5,959 nucleotides of DNA, taken from Armatimonadota bacterium (GTDB lineage: Bacteria; Sysuimicrobiota; Sysuimicrobiia; Sysuimicrobiales; JACQTN01). Below, one piece after another: positions 1 to 5,347 of this stretch. The notes under the pieces are model-generated. The model did no database searches, was not told the origin of the DNA, and was given only the letters and a program-made list of their open reading frames with translations. Both the position numbers and the translations under genes were made by a program. Position 1 is the first letter of the stretch. The number at the start of each line of letters is the position of its first letter. Where the stretch lies: assembly GCA_016210785.1 (NCBI GenBank), contig JACQTN010000566.1:1-5959 (forward strand), read 5' to 3'.

Positions 1-2
1 CG

Positions 3-470
3 GCGTCGCCGCTGTACGCTGCGTTCGTCTCCTCTGCCGTCGTGAGCGCCGCTAACCTGACGCTGGTGGGCATCGACGCCCAGATCGTGCAGATGGAGTG
101 GGGGCAGTTTGTGCGGGAGACGGGGGTCGGGGGCGGGCACAACTACGACCTGTCCATCACCGCCTTCGTCTTCCGGCACGACCCGGACGGCTACTTCCGC
201 TTCTACTACCACAGCAAGGACCGCAACAACCCCGGCTACCTCAACCCGAAGGTGGACGACCTGATGGACCGGGCGGTCACCTCCGCCGACCTCCGCGAGC
301 GAAAGCGCCTGTACACCGAGCTGCAACAGATTCTCTACACCGAGGTGCCCTACATCCCGCTCTACACCAGTTACAAGGCGGAGGCCATCCGCAAGCGCGT
401 GAAGGGCTACGTGCCTATGTTCAGCGACTCGCGGGAGTTCTTCCGGGAGACCTGGCTGGACCGGGACTAG
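3..470 (+). CDS. ABC transporter substrate-binding protein, family 5 (SBP_bac_5), C-terminal part only
   Basis: This is the C-terminal 155 residues of a secreted or lipid-anchored solute-binding protein that captures peptides (or nickel or other family-5 ligands) outside the membrane and hands them to the permeases downstream. The 5' end and signal peptide lie outside the window; the frame is open from base 3, so the GTG at 42 is internal, not a start. Family signatures include VGIDAQIVQMEW (fragment residues 22-33, the usual 'vGI.v....ew' strand), DPDG at 60-63 followed by YFRFYYHS, the YLNPKVDDLMDRA block around 79-91 (compare 'gy.np.vD.Lld.A'), the D..ER..LY helix, and PYIPLY at 116-121, which is typical of the last lobe. 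It ends with TAG at 468-470. The two permease genes that follow on the same strand fit the usual operon order. The ligand cannot be inferred from this fragment. Confidence 0.93.
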   Translation, partial: ASPLYAAFVSSAVVSAANLTLVGIDAQIVQMEWGQFVRETGVGGGHNYDLSITAFVFRHDPDGYFRFYYHSKDRNNPGYLNPKVDDLMDRAVTSADLRERKRLYTELQQILYTEVPYIPLYTSYKAEAIRKRVKGYVPMFSDSREFFRETWLDRD

Positions 471-509
471 AGACCGCGAGCGCCAGCCCGGGTCTTGGGG
501 CGCGGATCA

Positions 510-525
510 CCGGGAGCGTTCCCGG
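510..525 (+). other. Stem-loop between binding-protein and permease genes
   Basis: A perfect 6-bp inverted repeat, CCGGGA-GCGT-TCCCGG, has a 4-base loop. GAT (505-507) can also pair with ATC (527-529) across a small internal loop. No T-run follows, so it is not a normal intrinsic terminator. In binding-protein operons, a hairpin at this place can protect the upstream mRNA or limit read-through, so that binding protein is made in excess over permease. That role here is inference from position. Confidence 0.4.
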
Positions 526-529
526 CATC

Positions 530-534
530 GAGGG
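530..534 (+). promoter_or_regulatory. Ribosome binding site of the DppB-like gene
   Basis: GAGGG lies four bases before the ATG at 539. The spacing is short but usable. It supports choosing this ATG over the much longer in-frame extension that runs back into the binding-protein gene. Confidence 0.5.
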
Positions 535-538
535 CCGC

Positions 539-1489
539 ATGCGGCGTTACCTGCTGACCAGGGTGGTGATGGTGTTGCCCACCCTGGTCGGCGCGTCTGT
601 GCTCATCTTCCTCATGCTGCGCCTGCTGCCGGGCGGGCCTGTGGACGTCCTGACCTCGCCCGAGATCGCCCTTCCTCCTGAAGCGCGGCAAGCCCTGGAG
701 GCGCAGTTCGGCCTCGACGTCCCCATTCCCGTGCAGTATGTGCGCTGGCTGGGCGGCATCCTCCGCGGGGATCTGGGCCGTTCCATCCGCACCAACCAAC
801 CGGTGCTGCAGGTTATCGGCGGCCGGCTGCCCATCAGCCTGGAACTCGCAGGCCTGTCCATCCTGCTGTGTGTTGCGGCCGCGCTGCCGCTCGGGATCAT
901 CTCGGCAGTGCGGCGCAACTCCGCATTCGACCTCGGCGCACGGGTACTGGGCCTGCTCGGCCTGTCCATCCCGAACTTCTGGCTGGCGATCCTGCTGCTG
1001 CTGGTGGCCGCCCGCTACTTCAACTGGTTCCCGCCCATGACGTTCGTCTCGCTGCTGGAGGATCCCCGCGCCAACCTGGCGCAGATGGTCCTGCCGGCCG
1101 TCACGCTGGCCACCTCGCTGATGGCGGTGGTGATGCGCATGACCCGGTCCTCCATGCTGGAGGTCCTGGGCCAGGAGTTAGTGCGCACGGCGCGGGACAA
1201 GGGCCTGGGCGAGCGGCTGGTGGTGGCCCACCACGCGCTGCGCAACGCGCTCATCCCCGTGGTCACCGTCATCGGCATCCAGGCCGGCTACCTGTTGGGC
1301 GGGGTGGTGATCACGGAGCAGGTCTTCGGCATCGCGGGCATGGGTTCGCTGCTCATCAACGGTGTGGGACACCGGGACTACCCGGTGATCCAGGCCGCGG
1401 TGCTCTTCTCGGCGGTGGCGTTCGTAGGGATCAATCTCGCGGTGGACATGCTCTACGGGTACCTGGACCCGCGCATCCGCTATGGGTAG
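539..1489 (+). CDS. Peptide-type ABC transporter permease, DppB/OppB family
   Basis: This 316-residue inner-membrane permease would form one half of the transport channel with the DppC-like protein. Its N-terminus, RRYLLTRVVMVLPTLVGASV, is the classic DppB/OppB first membrane helix, followed by RLLPGGPVD. Further hydrophobic helices occur around residues 100-125, 135-160, 180-200, 240-265 and 285-310. The cytoplasmic EAA loop that docks to the ATPase is clear at residues 213-240: E213 L V R T A R, G222, and ALIP ending at P240. The segment VVITEQVFGIAGMGSLL is also a family hallmark, as is the C-terminal YGYLDPRIRYG. Length matches the family (about 300-340 residues). The frame is open upstream to base 98, but the protein would then begin with a low-complexity out-of-frame reading of the binding-protein gene, so ATG 539 is chosen. 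Substrate specificity is not predictable, so no symbol is given. Confidence 0.96.
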   Translation: MRRYLLTRVVMVLPTLVGASVLIFLMLRLLPGGPVDVLTSPEIALPPEARQALEAQFGLDVPIPVQYVRWLGGILRGDLGRSIRTNQPVLQVIGGRLPISLELAGLSILLCVAAALPLGIISAVRRNSAFDLGARVLGLLGLSIPNFWLAILLLLVAARYFNWFPPMTFVSLLEDPRANLAQMVLPAVTLATSLMAVVMRMTRSSMLEVLGQELVRTARDKGLGERLVVAHHALRNALIPVVTVIGIQAGYLLGGVVITEQVFGIAGMGSLLINGVGHRDYPVIQAAVLFSAVAFVGINLAVDMLYGYLDPRIRYG

Positions 1490-1527
1490 CGCGGACGGCA
1501 CAGACCAGGTTTCCGCCATGAGGCAAG

Positions 1528-1559
1528 GCATCCGCCGCGCGTCGGGGTACGCGGCATGC
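1528..1559 (+). other. Hairpin-forming sequence between the two permease genes
   Basis: GCAT (1528-1531) pairs with ATGC (1556-1559), and GCCGCG (1534-1539) pairs with CGCGGC (1550-1555). This gives ten base pairs with a two-base bulge and a ten-base loop. It lies inside the 104-bp gap (1490-1593) that holds no convincing gene. No T-run follows. A role in mRNA stability or in setting permease ratios is possible but unproven; chance pairing in GC-rich DNA is a real alternative. Confidence 0.35.
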
Positions 1560-1593
1560 GCAGTAGCGCGCGCCACGCGTAGCAGTCTTTGCG

Positions 1594-2433
1594 ATGCGTG
1601 ACAATCTTTGGCTGCGGCGGCTCTTTCTGCGTCACCCCATCGGCGCGATGGGCGCCGCGCTTATCGGAACGCTGGTCGCGGTGGCGCTGCTGGCCCCGCT
1701 CCTGGCGCCCTACCGGCCGGCCGCCCAGATCGCCCAGCGGCTCCAGCCGCCCAGCCCCGCCCACCTGCTGGGCACCGACGAGTTCGGCCGCGACATGTTG
1801 AGCCGCATCATCTACGGCAGCCGCATCTCCATCTTCGTGGGGCTGGTCGCCGTGGGCATCGCGCTCACCGCCGGCGTGGCGATCGGGCTGTTGTCCGGCT
1901 ACTTCGGTGGGCGGATGGACCACCTGGCGATGCGGGTCATGGACATCATCTTCTCGTTCCCGGCGCTCATCCTGGCCATCGCCATTACGGGCATCCTTGG
2001 TCCCAGCCTCACCAACGCCACCATCGCGATCGGGATCGTGTACACGCCGACCTTCGCCCGTCTCGCTCGGGGGACGGTGCTGTCGGTGCTGCAGCACGAG
2101 TACGTGACGGCGGCCCGAGCGCTCGGGGCAAGCGATGCGCGGATCATGCGGGTACACGTCCTGCCCAATATCGCCGCGCCCATCACCGTGCAGACCACGC
2201 TGAACCTGTCCACGGCGATTCTGGCCGAGGCGGCCCTGAGCTTCCTGGGCCTGGGCACGCAGCCGCCGGACCCGTCGTGGGGGACCATGCTGGGCACCGG
2301 CCGCAGGTACATGGAGAGCGCGCCGTGGGTGGCGGTCTTTCCGGGGCTGGCTATCATGATGGCGGTGCTGGGGTTCAACTTGCTGGGGGATGGCCTGAGG
2401 GACATTCTGGATCCGCGGCTGCGGGCGACCTGA
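1594..2433 (+). CDS. Peptide-type ABC transporter permease, DppC/OppC family
   Basis: This 279-residue inner-membrane protein is the second channel subunit and partner of the DppB-like protein just upstream. After a short cytoplasmic N-terminus (RRLFLRHPIGAMG) comes the first membrane helix (about residues 18-38). The DppC signature LLGTDEFGRDMLSRIIYG follows at 58-75, where an exported loop returns to the membrane. SGYFGGRMDHLAMRVMDIIF at 101-120 is also typical. The EAA docking loop spans 169-191: E169 Y V T A A R A L G178, ending VLP191. The C-terminus has ALSFLGLGTQPPDPSWG and LGDGLRDILDPRLR, nearly invariant in the family. The ATG at 1594 has no visible Shine-Dalgarno sequence. The next in-frame ATG (codon 19) would cut into the first helix, so 1594 is kept. 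No ATPase gene follows; a convergent gene starts 17 bp later. Confidence 0.96.
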   Translation: MRDNLWLRRLFLRHPIGAMGAALIGTLVAVALLAPLLAPYRPAAQIAQRLQPPSPAHLLGTDEFGRDMLSRIIYGSRISIFVGLVAVGIALTAGVAIGLLSGYFGGRMDHLAMRVMDIIFSFPALILAIAITGILGPSLTNATIAIGIVYTPTFARLARGTVLSVLQHEYVTAARALGASDARIMRVHVLPNIAAPITVQTTLNLSTAILAEAALSFLGLGTQPPDPSWGTMLGTGRRYMESAPWVAVFPGLAIMMAVLGFNLLGDGLRDILDPRLRAT

Positions 2434-2440
2434 GCGGCCG

Positions 2441-2462
2441 GCGCAACGTCCTAACGTAGCGC
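2441..2462. terminator. Imperfect palindrome at the convergent gene ends, possible bidirectional terminator
   Basis: The arms GCGC-A-ACGT and ACGT-A-GCGC flank the loop CCTA, giving eight of nine pairs with one A/A mismatch. It lies just after the stop of the DppC-like gene and overlaps the stop codon and last codons of the convergent cyclase gene. It lacks a T-run on either strand, so intrinsic termination would be weak. It is the only termination-like structure found in this 17-bp junction. Confidence 0.3.
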
Positions 2463-5174
2463 GTAGTCGACGGCTTGCTCCAGCGTCATGGCTCGTCCCT
2501 GAGCCCAGGTTGTTCGGAAGGTGTGTTCGTCCAGCGCGCCGCGGACATCGGCCACGCACCGTTCATAGTCCTCGCGAAGGAACGGCGGAAGCGGCATGCC
2601 CCTGCTTTCCCGCAGCACTTCGGCAGCACCAAAAAGCGTCGCCGCGCGCTGCGGTTCGCTGCGCGCTCCGGCGATGGCCGCAAGGCCTACCAGGCATGTG
2701 GCGATGCCCCGCTTCTCCTCCAACTGCCTTCGCAGCCTCAAGCTTTCCTTGAAGAAGGCCTCCGCCGCCAGGTGGTCCCCTTGATTCCAGGCCACGATGG
2801 CCAGGTTGTTCAGGGTGAAGGCAATCCCGAACCTGTCACGCAGGTCCTGGAACTGCTTGAGGGTGTCCTCAAGGATCTTGGAGGCCTCGTGATACCGTCC
2901 CTGGTCTCGCGCGACCAGTCCCAGGTTGCTGAGGACCAGGGCCGTGCTCAGGCCGTCGCCCAACGCACGGAACAGGCCGGCGCTCTCCTCCAGCATCGCC
3001 CAGGCCCGCGCGTAATCGCGTTCTCCACGGGCCACGAAACCCAGCACGGCCAGCGCCGCGGCCACGCCCAGCCTGTCACCGGCCTCACGGCTGAGGGCCA
3101 GGCTCTCCTCACCCAGAGTCTTGGCCCGTCCGTACTTCTCGATGCGGCAGGCCGCCAGTCCGAGGACGTTGAGGCAGGACGCCGTGCCCCGCCTGTCTCC
3201 CAGTTGCCGTGCCAGGGCCAGGCTCTCCTGGCCCAGAGTCTCTGTCCGTGCGGTGTCCCCCTGGAAGAACGCCAGGTAGGCGGCGCCGTTGAGCACCTTC
3301 ACGCGCAGGTGCGTGGTCAGGCCACTGCTGGCAGACACCGCGCCCTCCAGCCACTCCCGTCCCTCCTGCCAGTACCCGCGCACCTGCCAGAAGAACCACA
3401 AGGTCCCGGCCAGCCGGAGAAAGGCCTCCACGTCTTCGGCCCTGCTCGACTCCAGGGCGGCCCGGAGGTTGTCGCGCTCGACCTCCAGCCGGCTCAGCCA
3501 GACCGCCTGTTGCGGTCCCTGCAGCTCGGGTTCGGCCATCTCGGCCAGACGCAGGAACCAATCGCGGTGTCGGCGCCGCGTCTTCTCCCACTGCTGAAGC
3601 CGTTCCAGCGCATACAGCCGAACCGTCTCCAATAGCCGGTACCGCCCGCTCTGTTCATCGAACTGGACGAGGGACCGATCCACCAGCCGGGTGAGCAAGT
3701 CCACGACGTCGGGAGGCTCTACCCCGCTCCCGGCACAGACGGCCTCCACCCCTTCGATGACAAATCCGCCAGCGAACACCGACAGGCGACGCAACAGCGT
3801 TCGTTCTTCTTCCGAGAGCAGGTCGTCACTCCACTCCAGAGCGGCCCGCAGCGTTTGATGCCGGGGGAGCGCCGTGGGGTCACCCCTGGTCAGCAGCCGG
3901 AAGCGATCATCCAGTCTGGAGGCGATCTCCTGTACCGGCATGCCCTTGACCCGCGCGGCGGCCAGCTCGACGGCCAGCGGAATCCCGTCCAACCGGCTGC
4001 AGACCTGCGCGACGGCCGAAGCATTCTCACGCGTCAAGGCAAATCGCGGAGAGCTCAACAGGGCCCGGTCAACAAAGAGACGGACCGCCTCGAACTGCTC
4101 AAGCTCTGCCAGGTCGGGCAGCTGCCCGGGATCCGGAAGAGAGAGCGATGGGACACGATAGCTGACCTCGCCTGCGATGCCCAGCCCCTGCTGGCTCGTG
4201 GCCAGGATGCGCAGGTGCGGGCACCGGCTCAGCAACGGGTGAGCCAGATGGGCGCACGCGGACAGGAGGTGCTCGCAGTTGTCGAGGACAACCAGAAGGT
4301 GCCTCGGGCGGAGGGCGTCCGCAAGCGTGGTCAGCAGCGGCGCGCCCATCTCCTGCCGTACACGGACGGTCGACGCCAGGGCATGAGGGACGAGGGAGGA
4401 GTCTCTCAGCGCCGCAAGCTCCACCAGCCAGACCCCATCGGGGAACCGGCTCAGAAGTTCGGCCGCCACCTGAACGGCAAGCCGGGTCTTTCCCGAGCCT
4501 CCAGGCCCTGTCAGCGTGACGAGACGGGCGGTGGACAGCAGCCCCTTGATCTCCGCGATCTCCCGCTCACGACCGATGAAGCTGGTGAGCGGCCGCGGCA
4601 GGTTATTCGGCAGAGTATCCAGGGTCCGCAGTGGAGGAAAGTCCGATGGAAGGTCAGGGGCGATAAGTTGAAAGATCCGCTGCGGGTGAGACAGGTCTTG
4701 CAGCCGGTGGAGTCCCAGATCACGCAGACCGGCCGGCGCTGGCAGGTCGGGCTCGACCAGTGCGCGCGTCGCGTCTGAAAGAAGCACCTGGCCGCCATGC
4801 CCACCAGCCAGGAGCCTGGCGACCCGGTTGAGCGTCGGCCCGAAGTAGTCGCCCTCACGGACTTCGGCCGTGCCGGTATGGAGCGCCATGCGCACGCGCA
4901 GCCCCCCGGGGAGTTGCCAGGCCTCAGCCCGGAGCGCCCGCTGCGCCGCCTGTGCCGCCGCGAGCGCGTCCACCGCGTCGGCAAAGACCGCGTGGAAGGC
5001 ATCGCCCACGGCTTTGAAGACGTGGCCTGCGTGGCTGTGGATGGCTTCCTGAAGAAGCGCATCGTGGCGGGCAAGGGCAGCGCCCATCATATCCGGATGT
5101 GCTTCCCAGAGCCGGGTACTGCCCTCGATGTCCGTGAAGAGAAACGTGACGGTACCGCGAGGAAGAATGCTCAT
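2451..5174 (-). CDS. Class III adenylate cyclase fused to NB-ARC/STAND ATPase and TPR array
   Basis: This is a 907-residue, probably cytoplasmic, signal-transduction protein with no signal peptide or membrane helix visible. Domain order: cyclase, residues 1-170 (FTDIEGST at 13-20; metal ligands D15 and D58; adenine-selecting K54 and D109; catalytic N116 and R120). An NNLPRPLTSFIGRE linker (190-203) follows. The STAND/NB-ARC ATPase spans about 200-530: Walker A GPGGSGKT 223-230, Walker B LLVVLDN 293-299, sensor-like ATSQQ 325-329, GIPLA 397-401, and a winged-helix part ending near YRLLETVRLYA 512-522. TPR helices occupy about 560-860. The tail GRAMTLEQAVDYAL is common in AfsR/LuxR-type STAND proteins. 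The predicted reaction is ATP to cAMP plus pyrophosphate, gated by ligand binding to the TPRs and nucleotide exchange in the STAND core (inference from the families). There is no helix-turn-helix effector. The start is ATG 5174, preceded by GGGGGGAG at four bases. Ligand and downstream target are unknown. Confidence 0.95.
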   Translation of the reverse strand: MSILPRGTVTFLFTDIEGSTRLWEAHPDMMGAALARHDALLQEAIHSHAGHVFKAVGDAFHAVFADAVDALAAAQAAQRALRAEAWQLPGGLRVRMALHTGTAEVREGDYFGPTLNRVARLLAGGHGGQVLLSDATRALVEPDLPAPAGLRDLGLHRLQDLSHPQRIFQLIAPDLPSDFPPLRTLDTLPNNLPRPLTSFIGREREIAEIKGLLSTARLVTLTGPGGSGKTRLAVQVAAELLSRFPDGVWLVELAALRDSSLVPHALASTVRVRQEMGAPLLTTLADALRPRHLLVVLDNCEHLLSACAHLAHPLLSRCPHLRILATSQQGLGIAGEVSYRVPSLSLPDPGQLPDLAELEQFEAVRLFVDRALLSSPRFALTRENASAVAQVCSRLDGIPLAVELAAARVKGMPVQEIASRLDDRFRLLTRGDPTALPRHQTLRAALEWSDDLLSEEERTLLRRLSVFAGGFVIEGVEAVCAGSGVEPPDVVDLLTRLVDRSLVQFDEQSGRYRLLETVRLYALERLQQWEKTRRRHRDWFLRLAEMAEPELQGPQQAVWLSRLEVERDNLRAALESSRAEDVEAFLRLAGTLWFFWQVRGYWQEGREWLEGAVSASSGLTTHLRVKVLNGAAYLAFFQGDTARTETLGQESLALARQLGDRRGTASCLNVLGLAACRIEKYGRAKTLGEESLALSREAGDRLGVAAALAVLGFVARGERDYARAWAMLEESAGLFRALGDGLSTALVLSNLGLVARDQGRYHEASKILEDTLKQFQDLRDRFGIAFTLNNLAIVAWNQGDHLAAEAFFKESLRLRRQLEEKRGIATCLVGLAAIAGARSEPQRAATLFGAAEVLRESRGMPLPPFLREDYERCVADVRGALDEHTFRTTWAQGRAMTLEQAVDYALR
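2601..3200 (-). repeat. Five tandem 40-residue TPR units inside the cyclase-STAND gene
   Basis: Residues 659-858 divide exactly into five 40-residue units (659-698, 699-738, 739-778, 779-818, 819-858), with a less regular unit just before them (621-658). Units share the pattern GDR.G.A..L..LG..A.....Y..A...LEESL.L.R. The 40-residue period, compared with 34 for standard TPRs, is usual for the TPR_12/kinesin-light-chain-like form in STAND regulators. It gives a 120-bp period in the DNA. The array is the likely ligand- or protein-binding sensor. Confidence 0.85.
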
Positions 5175-5178
5175 GCAG

Positions 5179-5186
5179 CTCCCCCC
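5179..5186 (-). promoter_or_regulatory. Ribosome binding site of the cyclase-STAND gene
   Basis: Read on the minus strand this is GGGGGGAG followed by CTGC and the ATG. It is a good Shine-Dalgarno match at a four-base spacing and supports the chosen start, which also precedes the conserved cyclase N-terminus (GTVTFLFTDIEGST) by only a few residues. Confidence 0.6.
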
Positions 5187-5267
5187 GGGCCGCCGGCGCC
5201 GCGACCTCTATGGGTTCCCTTTTCTGCGCGCGCGTCTTGTGACCTTCAGACAACGTGACGAATGCGA

Positions 5268-5297
5268 TTGATTCCCGCTGGTTTCCCGCGCTATCAT
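5268..5297 (+). promoter_or_regulatory. Candidate sigma70-type promoter for the nitroreductase-like gene
   Basis: TTGATT (5268-5273; four of six to TTGACA) and TATCAT (5292-5297; five of six to TATAAT) are separated by 18 bp. Transcription would begin near 5303-5306, leaving a leader of about 45 bases before the GTG start. The match is good for such GC-rich surroundings, but it is a prediction from motif alone. Confidence 0.5.
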
Positions 5298-5300
5298 CCA

Positions 5301-5341
5301 GGGGGAGTAACCCCCGCACATACACCGGGCCGCAAGGGGGG
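5301..5341 (+). promoter_or_regulatory. G-run / C-run / G-run leader that could sequester the Shine-Dalgarno
   Basis: GGGGG (5301-5305), AGTAA, CCCCC (5311-5315) form a perfect 5-bp hairpin. The Shine-Dalgarno region AAGGGGGG (5334-5341) lies 18 bases further on and can pair with the same C-run. The two pairings exclude each other, the layout of a simple translational switch. If transcription starts inside the first G-run, that arm would be shortened and only the masking pairing would remain. As DNA, the palindrome at the predicted +1 could instead be an operator. The function is inferred. Confidence 0.3.
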
Positions 5342-5347
5342 CTCACT

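Larger units (their letters stand above)
5175..5347. promoter_or_regulatory. Divergent intergenic control region
   Basis: This 173-bp spacer separates the start codons of the cyclase-STAND gene (leftward) and the nitroreductase-like gene (rightward), so it must hold upstream elements for both. A plausible rightward promoter and a G/C-run structure are listed separately. GTGAC occurs twice in direct orientation (5239-5243 and 5255-5259, 16 bp apart), and TTGT (5237-5240) and ACAA (5250-5253) form a short inverted repeat. No convincing leftward -35/-10 pair was found. Confidence 0.6.

Noticed and set aside
98..538. Long N-terminal extension of the DppB-like frame
   Set aside because: It overlaps the binding-protein gene, translates to Gly/Arg/Pro/His-rich out-of-frame sequence, and the true DppB N-terminus begins at ATG 539 with a ribosome site.
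1518..1601. 27-codon small open frame in the gap between the permeases
   Set aside because: Translates to an Arg/Ala-rich peptide with no clear ribosome site, and it overlaps the start of the DppC-like gene. Not supported as a gene.
1480..2559. 359-codon - strand open frame
   Set aside because: Antisense to the DppC-like gene; the product is His, Arg and Gln-rich low-complexity sequence with no domain.
2475..3635. 386-codon + strand open frame
   Set aside because: It is antisense to the TPR and helical part of the cyclase-STAND gene. Its composition (Gln, Gly, Arg and Pro-rich, no recognisable domain) is the usual GC-rich shadow.
3855..4778. 307-codon + strand open frame
   Set aside because: Antisense shadow of the STAND ATPase region, whose Walker motifs read clearly on the other strand.
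2451..5174. Assignment as a CBASS or Avs anti-phage protein
   Set aside because: The cyclase is class III (adenylate cyclase), not a CD-NTase, and no effector such as a nuclease, protease or pore-forming domain is present. The architecture fits ordinary signalling regulators better.
5175..5300. Leftward promoter for the cyclase-STAND gene
   Set aside because: Candidates such as TTGTCT on the minus strand have no acceptable -10 box at 16-19 bp, so no promoter is called.
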